A program made the position numbers and the translations under genes. Positions 35,677 to 44,803 of a stretch of DNA of 64,000 nucleotides are shown one piece after another (position 1 is the first letter of the stretch; every line of letters begins with the position of its first letter). Under the pieces are notes generated by a model, which was not told the DNA's origin, did no database searches, and was given only the letters and a program-made list of their open reading frames with translations. Source of the DNA: Bacteroidota bacterium (GTDB lineage Bacteria; Bacteroidota; Ignavibacteria; Kapaibacteriales; UBA2268); assembly GCA_004322215.1 (NCBI GenBank), contig SCSM01000015.1, positions 1 through 64,000 on the forward strand, given 5' to 3'.

Positions 35677-36360
35677 ATGAAAATTAATTTTAATTCAATG
35701 AAAAATCTTTCTAATAAAGAAATACTTATCGGTGTCCGATATGGTTTAAACAATTTTCTTGATTTATACAATAGTGCATTTATCTTGAAAGAAAATAAAA
35801 AATTTGGTATTGCAAATTCTTTATTAATTTTATCTATTGAAGAACTTATAAAAGCGATTACTTTATTTGCTATGTTAATAGCTAAACCTGAAGATAGAAA
35901 ATGGTTTAAAGATTTTTTTGAATACAATAATAATTCTGATGAAGATAATAGAAGTCTCCATAAAAAGAGACATGAAATAGCTAAATATTTAAAGTTGATA
36001 TTATCCCAAAATAATCTTAAGAAATTAGAGGGATTGAATACTAATCCAACGACTAGTGAAATATACAAAATAATGGACAAAGAGATTGATACTGACCAAA
36101 TTGAAAAAATTACTTCAATGAATTTTTTTTCTAAATGGTTTGATAAAGCTAATGATACTAAAAATGCCGGAATATATGTTGGATATAATAAAAAATGGTA
36201 TTTCCCACAATATATAGAAGAAAAAGATTTTATTAAATCTATAGCTGAAACTAAAGATTTGATATTTGTTTTGTCAAATTCTTTAAATAATATTTTATCC
36301 ATCCCTTATTCAGACCTTATTAAATTTATAAATTATTTAAAAAAAAGATTTTATAAATAA
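35677..36360 (+). CDS. AbiV family abortive infection protein
   Basis: 227 aa, soluble, mostly helical. It fits AbiV (PF18728): an N-terminal helix with GVRYGLNNFLDLYNSAFIL, then FGIANSLLILSIEELIKA (E55, E56, K59), then HKKRHE (H95, R98, H99), and NAGIYVGY near residue 170. The E-E-x-x-K and R/H elements recall HEPN-like effectors, but a nuclease role is inference. Lactococcal AbiV blocks phage late translation through a phage protein. Very AT-rich. It is the passenger gene of the transposon and converges on the transposase gene. Confidence 0.75.
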   Translation: MKINFNSMKNLSNKEILIGVRYGLNNFLDLYNSAFILKENKKFGIANSLLILSIEELIKAITLFAMLIAKPEDRKWFKDFFEYNNNSDEDNRSLHKKRHEIAKYLKLILSQNNLKKLEGLNTNPTTSEIYKIMDKEIDTDQIEKITSMNFFSKWFDKANDTKNAGIYVGYNKKWYFPQYIEEKDFIKSIAETKDLIFVLSNSLNNILSIPYSDLIKFINYLKKRFYK

Positions 36361-36364
36361 GTTT

Positions 36365-36437
36365 ATACTGGCTGTTGGAATCGAACCAACAACTAAGTAG
36401 CTACTCTTCGTGTTAACCTTTATCACCAGACCAGTAT
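36365..36437 (-). tRNA. tRNA-like sequence, anticodon arm degenerate
   Basis: About 73 nt on the minus strand with a perfect acceptor-like stem (TTTATACTGG, 36362-36371, against CCAGTATAAA, 36431-36440) and a perfect T arm (GTTGG-TTCGATT-CCAAC, 36390 to 36374). A D-arm-like GTG...GG...CAC follows the 5' strand. Only 19 nt lie between D and T arms where about 23 are expected, and no 5-bp anticodon stem forms, so I cannot assign an anticodon. It may be a tRNA pseudogene or a tRNA-shaped hairpin. It lies inside the transposon between two convergent genes. Confidence 0.4.
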
Positions 36438-36449
36438 AAATATAATTCA

Positions 36450-37418
36450 TTATTTTTTCTTTCTTTTTCTTCTATATGCTAATGTTTTAACATTCTTTTT
36501 AGGTTTATAATTTACTAAGCATTTATCTTCAGCAACTGACTTATCAATGAATTCCTTGAATGAATCCTGCCGTCTATTTCTACGATTATATTTAAAAGCA
36601 TATTCGGCAAGATAAAAAGGTAAATATTTCTTACTTATTGCCCTATAATTTCCCTTGATACCATTTTTAATGATACTCCAAAAACCTTCAATAGTATTTG
36701 TATGGAGAATACCTTTTGCAAAGGCTTCTTTATGATTTATTGTTAAATGCTCAACAACTTCATCAAATTTTTTATATGAATGAAATTCATCAGTTATAAC
36801 TATTGCTTCATCTTCATTTACGTATCTTTTTAACATTGCAAGAAGATTTCTGGTTGTTAATCTTTCCATCAATTTTGTTGTAACCTGTCCATCTTTTCCC
36901 CTTGATACAGCTCCAACAACTGGGACTTTTCTTGTTCCCCTGCCTCGTTTATTTTCAACTCGGCTTAAAACAGGTGCATTATCAGGTGGAATTATCTTGC
37001 GTGGCTTTCCACCAAGATATGCTTCATCCATTTCCACTATGCCTTCGAGTAAATCCGCTTGGTCAAGCATACCACAACGGATTCTCATACAGGCATACCA
37101 AGTAGTATTATAAGGTATTCCCAAATCTCTTGATAATTCCATGTGAGATATTCCCATTGGTGCATTAACCATTAAAGCAGTCAAATAGAACCAAGTAGGT
37201 AAATCAAGTTTTGTTCCCTCGTAAATTGTGCCAACAAGGACACTAAAATCACGATTACATTTATTACAATGGTATCTGTAAGTATTTTGCCTTTCAGTAA
37301 TTCGTTCATCCTTATTGCAATAAGGACAGATAGGATTTTTGCCCCATCTTACCTTCTCTAAATGAGCAATGCACTTAGCATCTGTGTTTAATTTCCGTTG
37401 TAATGTTATTAAATTCAT
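36450..37418 (-). CDS. IS1595 family transposase
   Basis: 322 aa. Zinc-ribbon N-terminus (C31PYC34 ... C51NKC54), then the ISXO2-like DDE/DDH-type catalytic domain: D131 (VEMDEAYLGGK), D210 (VITDEFHSY) and HTNTIEGFWS (H239, E244). The C-terminus is strongly basic. Length and motif order are normal for the family. It catalyses transposition of the element bounded by the 24-bp inverted repeats. The gene appears intact. Confidence 0.92.
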   Translation of the reverse strand: MNLITLQRKLNTDAKCIAHLEKVRWGKNPICPYCNKDERITERQNTYRYHCNKCNRDFSVLVGTIYEGTKLDLPTWFYLTALMVNAPMGISHMELSRDLGIPYNTTWYACMRIRCGMLDQADLLEGIVEMDEAYLGGKPRKIIPPDNAPVLSRVENKRGRGTRKVPVVGAVSRGKDGQVTTKLMERLTTRNLLAMLKRYVNEDEAIVITDEFHSYKKFDEVVEHLTINHKEAFAKGILHTNTIEGFWSIIKNGIKGNYRAISKKYLPFYLAEYAFKYNRRNRRQDSFKEFIDKSVAEDKCLVNYKPKKNVKTLAYRRKRKKK

Positions 37419-37719
37419 ATTAAATTATGCTAATTAGAAAATCACATTACAAAAGAAATCGTGTACCACTCTATATTTGTTCTGTCCCATATATTTTTAT
37501 TATTATTTTTATTAAATATTTCTTATATATTTGTATTTACTACAACTTAATTTAATTAATTTTTATCGTTCTGTCATCACCTTAATAGGTGCGTTATTTT
37601 ATTATAATTCAGTAATTAAATTTAATGATAAAATCGGATTTGAAAGTAACTTTTTTTCAAATTGACAAATATCATACTTTAAATGACACAATAAAGGTAA
37701 ATTTGTCTCAAAAAAATAT

Positions 37720-38631
37720 TTATTTTATCTTTCCATCCATAGCATCATCATATATTGTAGAATTAGTCGGGTCGAGATATTTCAAATACTGGAAGACCTG
37801 TTTCTTTTGGTATCCGTTAAACAAACCGGCAATTTCCTGTGCTTTGGAATCAAAAAATTCCTGGAGCAATACGCTTGGTCCTGTCATCTTCTGCTCTTTG
37901 AAAACTGACATCTCTGTAATGACACTGTCAACAGCAGCGATTGCCTGCTGTTTATTGGTTGCCATCCTGTCCAATCCGTCAACATAATATGAAAAAATCA
38001 GCTTACGAAAATCATTAAACCGGACATTGTTCAGCTCGGAGGCGAGATTAAACCTATTAAATTCGCCCGGATTGGAATAAGTCTGGTAACCCTCAGCACT
38101 GTAAGAAGCGCCGAGAAGGACAAGGTTCTTTGCCGTTTCGAAAGCCGGGCTGCCGTCTAATTCACCATAAGTGTCCATATCGAATCCGATAACAAGATTC
38201 ATATAAAAATCAATAAGAGTGGTGAAAGCGTTGAATGTGTTAGGGTCGTATTTAAGATAAGCACCTAAACCGTACTCGAAGCTCCACTTTTGGTCATAAA
38301 ATTTACAATTAACAGATTGTCCTTTATCAGGGCCGTCAAGAAAGCGTCTTGAAATGATAAGTAAACGCGCGGAAAATCTGTTGTTTGTGCCTCCGGCGAG
38401 GTATATTGTCAAATCAACGGGAATTTTGTCTCCTTTCCAATCGGTTTTGGTGAACTTCTGGTTGTTAATGTAATTCTTGACATCGCTTTCCATATTGGAT
38501 ACCTGTGTGCGTGCCTCGAAAGGAAGTTGTTCCATGTTTACGGTTACATTGACATCTATTTCCTGAGCATAAATTTTGTTTAATATTATTAAAGAAATAA
38601 TAGTCAATATATATTGAAATTTTCCTCTCAT
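37720..38631 (-). CDS. porD: PorD-like DUF4835 family protein
   Basis: 303 aa. A signal peptide (about 1-22) then the DUF4835 pattern: VNVTVNMEQLPFEARTQVS at the start of the mature protein, WKGDKIPVDLTIYL, and ASYSAEGYQTYSNPGEFNRFNLASEL. Family members include PorD, implicated in T9SS function or gliding in Bacteroidota. This matches the many T9SS substrates in the window. It lies just outside the right end of the transposon, whose insertion left the coding region intact; its terminator may have been displaced. Single gene. Confidence 0.85.
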   Translation of the reverse strand: MRGKFQYILTIISLIILNKIYAQEIDVNVTVNMEQLPFEARTQVSNMESDVKNYINNQKFTKTDWKGDKIPVDLTIYLAGGTNNRFSARLLIISRRFLDGPDKGQSVNCKFYDQKWSFEYGLGAYLKYDPNTFNAFTTLIDFYMNLVIGFDMDTYGELDGSPAFETAKNLVLLGASYSAEGYQTYSNPGEFNRFNLASELNNVRFNDFRKLIFSYYVDGLDRMATNKQQAIAAVDSVITEMSVFKEQKMTGPSVLLQEFFDSKAQEIAGLFNGYQKKQVFQYLKYLDPTNSTIYDDAMDGKIK

Positions 38632-38716
38632 TTTTTCCTCAAATTGAATTTTAAACTTTTCATTTTTTTATAACATTTCAGTAAAATATATATTGTATTT
38701 ATAATATCAATTAAAT

Positions 38717-39751
38717 TTAATTTATTACTATAAATTTCATATATTCACTTGTCCCGTTACTTATTAATTTTAAAAAATAAATCCCGGAATTCAGATTGAA
38801 TAGTGATAAATCGAGTCCGACAATATTGTTACCTTCCATAGATTTATAATTAATCAATTTTGTGATAACACAACCGAAAACATCAATAATTTCGATGTCA
38901 AAATAATTCTCAAAGGTTGCTAAAAATCTTAACTCAATCTTTGAACAAGCCGGATTAGGAGACAAGGTACAGATTTTGAAGCCGTTCGGTTCATTCATTT
39001 GAACTGAATTAATTATATCGGCTTTCACATCGATATCATCAATTTTCAATTTAGGCCTGGTCCCGCTTGCGCTGTCACTTGGAATATAATAGTATTTCCA
39101 TCTCACCTGGACGAGAATCCTGTCTTCTGCTTCCTGCGGTAAAATGACTGAAAAAGACTGCTCGTGAGGCGGATGGGGATAATTGTTCAGATAGCCGGAA
39201 TAATTGTATTCGACAGGCTTGCATACAGAGTCCGACAAATCGTAGAAATTTCCTGAATTACCCAACCGATATTGGAACCTGATGCAATACTGCCTGTTGC
39301 TTATTCCCGAAAGCCCGACCAATCCTGCTATCCAGCTTATATTAATGTTTTTGTAATTTATAGTTCTCAATGCCAATACGGCTTCGCCGACATATCCGGG
39401 ATTAAAGCATACAGAATCATCCTGTGTTTTCCCGGTATTGATAAAACCGATACCATCATCACCCAAACCCTCAATTCGTGAGCGGGAATCAAGATTATAC
39501 GGACACTTCCAGTCGGTTTCCATTTCATCATTAAGTTGGGGGTCTTGTTTTACGGTTTGATGAAAAATCATATTGGGCGGATAAGTTCCATCGGGATTGA
39601 TTGTTGCAGTTGAATCCCATGATAAAAGCCGATATGTCCCGTTTGCCAAATCATAAGGTATCGGTGATGTGGGCTGTGAATCCAGTTGATTCACGATAAA
39701 AGTTAAAAATATAAAAATAAACAGATAAGTATTTATGGTTAAGATTCTCAT
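38717..39751 (-). CDS. Secreted protein with T9SS sorting domain, unknown function
   Basis: 344 aa from the Met that opens a normal signal peptide (MRILTINTYLFIFIFLTFIV); a Met nine codons upstream is possible but would give an odd N-terminus. The body (about 30-255) is a beta-rich domain with paired cysteines (CPYN, CFNP) and no recognised enzyme motif. Residues about 265-344 form a T9SS type A domain: ICTLSPNPACSKIEL, FDIEIIDVFGCVI, LNSGIYFLKLI. Exported to the cell surface or medium. Single gene upstream of the multi-hairpin repeat. Confidence 0.75.
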   Translation of the reverse strand: MRILTINTYLFIFIFLTFIVNQLDSQPTSPIPYDLANGTYRLLSWDSTATINPDGTYPPNMIFHQTVKQDPQLNDEMETDWKCPYNLDSRSRIEGLGDDGIGFINTGKTQDDSVCFNPGYVGEAVLALRTINYKNINISWIAGLVGLSGISNRQYCIRFQYRLGNSGNFYDLSDSVCKPVEYNYSGYLNNYPHPPHEQSFSVILPQEAEDRILVQVRWKYYYIPSDSASGTRPKLKIDDIDVKADIINSVQMNEPNGFKICTLSPNPACSKIELRFLATFENYFDIEIIDVFGCVITKLINYKSMEGNNIVGLDLSLFNLNSGIYFLKLISNGTSEYMKFIVIN

Positions 39752-39854
39752 AATAATATGAAAATAATAAAAAATCATTTTCTAAATATAAATATTTCTG
39801 ATAATAATTCTTAGTTTTTTTTTAAATTTAATATTAATTGTTATTTATTTTTCT

Positions 39855-39987
39855 TGAATAGCCACTATTTTTAAATAGTGGAGTGGTTGTAAAACCAGTT
39901 AAGGACTTTAGTCACTAATTTTAAGAGGATAAATCCTTTTTCTGTGGTGTTGCTACAAGTCCACGACTTGAAAGTCGTGGCTATTCA
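39855..39987. repeat. 133-bp multi-hairpin repeat (REP/MITE-like)
   Basis: Bounded by TGAATAGCCAC (39855-39865) and its perfect reverse complement (39977-39987). Inside is a row of small hairpins: CCACTATTTTTAAATAGTGG, TGGTTGTAAAACCA, GACTTTAGTC, AGGATAAATCCT and CCACGACTTGAAAGTCGTGG. The last resembles a hairpin at 52629-52650. No coding capacity. It fits a non-autonomous palindromic element in the 247-bp gap before the oxidoreductase gene. Confidence 0.7.
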
Positions 39988-40026
39988 TAATTGTTCATTA
40001 TTAATAATATTTTTTAAAAGTAAATC

Positions 40027-41160
40027 TTGGAAAAAGTTGATATTACCATTATCGGTGCCGGTGTTGTCGGGCTTGCAATAGCGGCAAATGTATCTGAGAA
40101 AAGCCGAAACGTTCTGGTTGTTGAAAAACATGAGTCATTCGGACAGGAAACCTCGAGCCGAAACAGCGAAGTAATTCACGCAAGCATTTACTATCCTAAA
40201 AACTCGCTGAAAGGTAAACTTTGTCTCGAAGGCAACGAATTGCTTTATGAGTTATGTAAAAAATACAAAATATCACATAAAAATACAGGCAAGCTCATCG
40301 TTGCAGTTAACGATGAGGATGAAGCACTGCTTCCTGATTTGCTCGATACAGCTATGAACAATGGTGCAAAGGGAGTTCGAATTATTTCAAAAGATGAAGT
40401 GAAAAAGCTGGAGCCGAATGTTGAAGCTAAAGCTGCAATTCATTGTCCAACATCGGGAATAGTTGACTCACACAGCTTAATGAGACATTATGAGGCAATG
40501 GCAATAGAAAAAGGAGCAAATGTGATTTATGGAATTGAGGTTGATTCAATAGATAAAACCGGTGAGGGTTATAATGTCGGATACAAGGACAGGAACGGTG
40601 AGAAAGGGATATTTAATACAAGAATAATAATTAATTGTGCAGGTCTTGAGTCCGGGAATATATCGGAACTTGCAGGAATAAACCAGGACGAAGCCGGTTA
40701 CAGAATTCAGAGATGCAAGGGAATTTATTTTCGTGTTACCCATGGAATAGAAAAATTCCCAAAAATGCTTATTTATCCGGTACCTCCAATTAATGGGCAT
40801 GTTGGGATACACACCACACCCGACCTTGGAGGCGGAATGAGATTGGGACCACATTTCTACTGGACTGACGAAACGGATTATAATGTTGACGGAAGTTTCA
40901 AGGAGTATTTCTTTAATTCGGCGAGACAGTTTTTATCTTTTCTGAAAATCGAGGATATACAACCGGACATTGCGGGATTTTATCCCACACGACAAAAGCC
41001 GGGAGAAGGATTAATTGATTTCGTAATAAAACACGAAAAAGAAAGAGGATTGGACAATTTCATTAATCTTGTCGGAATCGAATCACCGGGATTGACTGCT
41101 TCGCCGGCGATAGGCAGGTATGTGAAGGGGATGATAGAAGAAATTGATAATGGAAAATAG
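40027..41160 (+). CDS. lhgO: FAD-dependent L-2-hydroxyglutarate oxidase/dehydrogenase-like protein
   Basis: 377 aa, starting at a TTG (no better start upstream; weak ribosome-binding site). N-terminal FAD-binding motif ITIIGAGVVGLAIAA, then SSRNSEVIHASIYYP, which is typical of the L2HGDH/LhgO branch of the DAO family, and VGIESPGLTASPAIGRYV near the C-terminus. Members oxidise L-2-hydroxyglutarate to 2-oxoglutarate and pass electrons to quinone or oxygen. The exact substrate is not proven here. Single gene in a region of secreted proteins. Confidence 0.85.
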   Translation: MEKVDITIIGAGVVGLAIAANVSEKSRNVLVVEKHESFGQETSSRNSEVIHASIYYPKNSLKGKLCLEGNELLYELCKKYKISHKNTGKLIVAVNDEDEALLPDLLDTAMNNGAKGVRIISKDEVKKLEPNVEAKAAIHCPTSGIVDSHSLMRHYEAMAIEKGANVIYGIEVDSIDKTGEGYNVGYKDRNGEKGIFNTRIIINCAGLESGNISELAGINQDEAGYRIQRCKGIYFRVTHGIEKFPKMLIYPVPPINGHVGIHTTPDLGGGMRLGPHFYWTDETDYNVDGSFKEYFFNSARQFLSFLKIEDIQPDIAGFYPTRQKPGEGLIDFVIKHEKERGLDNFINLVGIESPGLTASPAIGRYVKGMIEEIDNGK

Positions 41161-41268
41161 GTATTTGGATATAGACATCAAATTTTGATTTTATTTAAAT
41201 TTAAACAATAAATACATTTTAAATCACTCTTTAAGAAAAATTATAATAATTCAATTCGTAGGTTAAAT

Positions 41269-44211
41269 ATGAAAAAGAATTTTATACTTATTTTATTTCT
41301 GATTATTACATACCTTAACTTGACCTATGCCCAGAAATGGGAAGAATGTAACAATGGCTTGTATGGCGGATTTATAAAAGCATTTGCTGTTAATGGCTCT
41401 TTGATATTTGCCGGTACAGACGGTGGTGGGATTTTTTACAGTACAGACAATTGCCAAAATTGGTTAAAAGCAAATAACGGATTAACAAACTTATACATAA
41501 CAAGTCTTGTCATCAAAGATAATATGATTTTTGCAGGCACTCGCGGGAGTGGAGTATTCAGAAGCTCAAACTTTGGAAATAACTGGACACAAATTAATAA
41601 TGGCTTGTCCGGAAATCATGTTACTAGTTTAACATTTAATGACACATATATTTTTGCCGGTACGAGTGATTCAGGAGTATATCGCAGTTCTGATAATGGA
41701 GATTTGTGGGAGGAAGTTAATACTGGTTTGAAAAATATAAGAATCACTTGTCTTGCAACAATGGGGATTAACATCTTTGCAGGTACAGAAGGTATATATT
41801 ATGATGGAGGAGTTGTCTATTTTAGCCCGGATAATGGACAAAATTGGACACAAACAGATACTGTATTTGGTAATATCAGTATATTTGCTTTGGAAGTTTG
41901 TGACTCAATAATTTTTGCATCTGCTGGTAGACTTTTTTATAGTACAGATAATGGAATAAACTGGATTGAAACATATTTAAGTGGTCATGAATTTAAAGGT
42001 ATAAAGATAATAAATAATGAGATTTATGTTGGAGGAGATTTTGGAGTTTTTCATAGTGCCGATATGGGATTAAATTGGGAGAGAATTGGATTATTTACAA
42101 AAAATTGGGAAATATTTGGATTATATGCAAGTAAAATAACTGCTATAAATATTCTAAATACAAATTTAATAGTTGGCACAGAAGGGAATGGAGTATTTCT
42201 TTGTAAAAATAACGGAAAAATCTGGAATGAAGTCAATGAGGGATTGGATAGTTGTGGTGTATCTGATTTACTGGTAAGAAAGAATGATATTTTAGCAGCT
42301 ACTGGCAATGGTGTTTATCGAAGTACAAATAATAGTAATTTATGGACTAATATCGGTTTGAAGAAAATAGGAATAGGTTGTTTAGCTGATAGAGGTACTT
42401 ATATCTTTGCAGGTTCTGACAGCGGAAAAGTATTTGTTAGTTCCAATAATGGTATTGATTGGACAAAAACGATTACATATCCTAATTATAACGTTTCTGA
42501 CTTGGCTGTGATGGGAAATTATATTTATGCAGTTGAAGGTGGTGATTTATTTCAAAGCATTAATAATGGTGCAATCTGGACACAAAATAATAATGTTTTT
42601 CCTGATCAATGGGGTAGAGTAAGCAGTTTGGCAGTCAAAGGAAATAAATTATATGCAGGAACAAATCAAGGTTTATTACTTAGTACAGATTATGGAAATT
42701 CATGGATTAAAATTAGCAAAGGATGGACCAAAGACAATGTTGAAACAATAGCTTTAAGAAATACAGAAATATATGCCGGTACTTATGATAATTATATATA
42801 CTATAGTTCAGATGAAGGGGGAAATTGGAAAGAAATCAAACAAGGAGGAAATTATGATGAATATAATAATCGTTCACATAATTTGAAAGTAAATGGTAAT
42901 AGTATAATTGAAGGAACAAACAAAGGTGTATTGGTTAGCACAGATATGGGTAGAAATTGGTCAAATATAGGACCCAATAAAACATTTATTAATTGTTTGG
43001 CGACTAGTGGCACAAATTTATTTGCAGGAATTAATAAAGGTGTTTTACTTAATGTTAATAATGGTATTACTTGGACTGAAGTAAATAAAGGCTTAACAAA
43101 CACAAGGGTATATAGTTTCGCTGAATCCGGTTCTAATATAATAGCTGGAGCAAATGGACGAGGTGTATTCCTGAGTACAAATAATGGTGCAAATTGGACA
43201 CTTATGAATGATGGAATAGCGGATTTGAATATTAATTGTTTAGCTGCTGATAATGAGAATATTCTTGCCGGAACATCTTATGATAGTTTATATCTTTATT
43301 CATTTAAGGATAAGTATTGGTATCAGATAAATAAACAACACCAAATAATAGGATTAAACTGTATTACTAAAAGTGATTCACTATTATTTGTTGGGTCTTC
43401 TTATAAAGGTATATATCTTAGTTCTAATAAAGGTGAAACATGGAAAGAGGCGAATAATGGTTTGCCTTTAAATAATGCTGCTTATCCTTATATGTATCTA
43501 TTGGTTGTGAGTGATTCAATAATATTTGCAGGTACATCCTGGGGTTTATATTATAGCACAAATTATGGTATAGAATGGATAAAAAATAATGGAGTACAAA
43601 ATAGTGTGTATTCTTTAGTGATAGATGGTAATAATTTGATAGCCGGTTCATACAATCGGTTGTTCATCAGTTCAAATAATGGTGTAAATTTTAATGAAAT
43701 AAATGATAATTTAAAAGATATAGGATTTGGAAGCTTAGCAGTATATGGAACAAATATAATTGGTTGTTGTTCAAAAGAAGGAGTAATCCTTAGTACGGAT
43801 TTTGGTCAAACCTGGTCAGAATATAATAACGAACTACCGAATAATAAAAATGTTTATCTAAAATTAAAAGATAAAAGATTGTTTGCCGGAACTGATGGCT
43901 GTGGTGTTTATAAAATTGATGTTTCTTATCTCGATGTTGATGATGAGATAAATAATGAAAGTCTAATAAACCTTTATCCAAATCCTACACTAGATAAAAT
44001 AAATATTTCTTTGGCTTCTTCTGATGAAAATAACGTTTCAATTAAAATCATCAATCAGCTTGGTATGGTCTTATATGAAAATAATTTTATGAACAATATA
44101 ATTAAAAATTCAATTACGATAGATACCCGAAAATATCCATCAGGGATTTATTATTGTGTTATTAGAACAAATCAATACACTGAGACAAAAAATTTTGCGA
44201 TTATCAGATAA
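41269..44211 (+). CDS. Secreted BNR-like beta-propeller protein with T9SS sorting domain
   Basis: 980 aa. Signal peptide (1-21), then about 18 repeats of ~45 residues built on IFAGT..GG.F.STDNG..W....NGL (sialidase/BNR or Ycf48-like blades), reaching about residue 895, probably two or three propellers. A type A sorting domain ends the protein (LYPNPTLDKINISL, PSGIYYCVIRTNQ). The repeats lack catalytic residues, so a binding or surface role is likely. Similar repeat units open the protein at 61322. DNA-level similarity between repeats is limited, so this is not a recent tandem duplication. Confidence 0.85.
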   Translation: MKKNFILILFLIITYLNLTYAQKWEECNNGLYGGFIKAFAVNGSLIFAGTDGGGIFYSTDNCQNWLKANNGLTNLYITSLVIKDNMIFAGTRGSGVFRSSNFGNNWTQINNGLSGNHVTSLTFNDTYIFAGTSDSGVYRSSDNGDLWEEVNTGLKNIRITCLATMGINIFAGTEGIYYDGGVVYFSPDNGQNWTQTDTVFGNISIFALEVCDSIIFASAGRLFYSTDNGINWIETYLSGHEFKGIKIINNEIYVGGDFGVFHSADMGLNWERIGLFTKNWEIFGLYASKITAINILNTNLIVGTEGNGVFLCKNNGKIWNEVNEGLDSCGVSDLLVRKNDILAATGNGVYRSTNNSNLWTNIGLKKIGIGCLADRGTYIFAGSDSGKVFVSSNNGIDWTKTITYPNYNVSDLAVMGNYIYAVEGGDLFQSINNGAIWTQNNNVFPDQWGRVSSLAVKGNKLYAGTNQGLLLSTDYGNSWIKISKGWTKDNVETIALRNTEIYAGTYDNYIYYSSDEGGNWKEIKQGGNYDEYNNRSHNLKVNGNSIIEGTNKGVLVSTDMGRNWSNIGPNKTFINCLATSGTNLFAGINKGVLLNVNNGITWTEVNKGLTNTRVYSFAESGSNIIAGANGRGVFLSTNNGANWTLMNDGIADLNINCLAADNENILAGTSYDSLYLYSFKDKYWYQINKQHQIIGLNCITKSDSLLFVGSSYKGIYLSSNKGETWKEANNGLPLNNAAYPYMYLLVVSDSIIFAGTSWGLYYSTNYGIEWIKNNGVQNSVYSLVIDGNNLIAGSYNRLFISSNNGVNFNEINDNLKDIGFGSLAVYGTNIIGCCSKEGVILSTDFGQTWSEYNNELPNNKNVYLKLKDKRLFAGTDGCGVYKIDVSYLDVDDEINNESLINLYPNPTLDKINISLASSDENNVSIKIINQLGMVLYENNFMNNIIKNSITIDTRKYPSGIYYCVIRTNQYTETKNFAIIR

Positions 44212-44218
44212 TTTGTTC

Positions 44219-44611
44219 TCAATTCATTAATTTTTCTGAAATTTTTTCTATTCCTTTGACGACTCTTTCTAAAAGGTCGTCGTTGTTGATTGGCTTTGCT
44301 ATATAATCATCAGCACCGGATGCCCTGGCATAGTTTTCGGCTTTGCTCGAAGCAAGGGCGGTAACCATTATAATATAAGGTTTGGGCTTAATCCATGCAA
44401 TAGTTCGCCTGATTAATTCGATGCCGTCCATAACGGGCATCATCCAGTCGGCAAGTAGTACATGGAACGTATCTTTTTCGAGGAATGCAAAAGCTTCGGC
44501 ACCATTGTAAGCAACTTCTGTCTGATAACCTTTATTTGTAAGGATTTTTTTGAGCAGGAGAGCATTTGTATATTCGTCTTCTGCTACCAATATTTTATAT
44601 TGAATTGACAT
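44219..44611 (-). CDS. Stand-alone response regulator receiver
   Basis: 130 aa from the Met of MSIQYKILVAEDE; a Met 15 codons upstream exists but would add an atypical leader. Receiver domain with E11/D12, phosphoacceptor D55 (VLLADWMMPVMDG), Thr in VTALAS and Lys in IAKPIN. There is no output domain. It is a CheY-like type, different from the EPDV receivers at 6542 and 47638. No kinase gene is adjacent; it is convergent with the propeller gene. The partner is unknown. Confidence 0.85.
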   Translation of the reverse strand: MSIQYKILVAEDEYTNALLLKKILTNKGYQTEVAYNGAEAFAFLEKDTFHVLLADWMMPVMDGIELIRRTIAWIKPKPYIIMVTALASSKAENYARASGADDYIAKPINNDDLLERVVKGIEKISEKLMN

Positions 44612-44803
44612 ATAATCATCGTTAATAATTGAACAAAAATAATTTTGTTTCATCACTTTAACAGAGAACTTTTATAATAATAATTCGACACAAAAAAATT
44701 AATCTTTAATCATTGACGATTGTAAACTTAGATAAATTTAAATTTCTTTTATTTTATATAATAATGTAAATTTAGCTTGCTATTCCAAACAAAAGGTGAG
44801 ATT

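Larger units (their letters stand above)
35549..37594. mobile_element. IS1595-type transposon carrying an AbiV passenger gene
   Basis: Terminal inverted repeats of 24 bp: 35549-35572 begins ACGCACCTATTAAG, and the reverse complement of 37571-37594 begins identically; 22 of 24 positions agree. TATTTT lies directly outside both ends (35543-35548 and 37595-37600), compatible with a target duplication although the flanks are AT-rich and this family usually makes 8 bp. Inside are an AbiV-family gene, a tRNA-like hairpin and an IS1595-family transposase. Total 2046 bp, longer than a simple IS, as expected with a passenger gene. It is inserted between the M36 protease gene and porD. Confidence 0.8.

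Noticed and set aside
37625-37987. Plus-strand frame of 120 codons at the end of porD
   Set aside because: Most of it is antisense to the conserved PorD C-terminus; the remainder is AT-rich spacer.
41269-44211. Regularly spaced repeats that could suggest a CRISPR array or tandem DNA repeat
   Set aside because: The periodicity is at protein level (beta-propeller blades of about 45 residues) with low DNA identity. No CRISPR array is present anywhere in the window.
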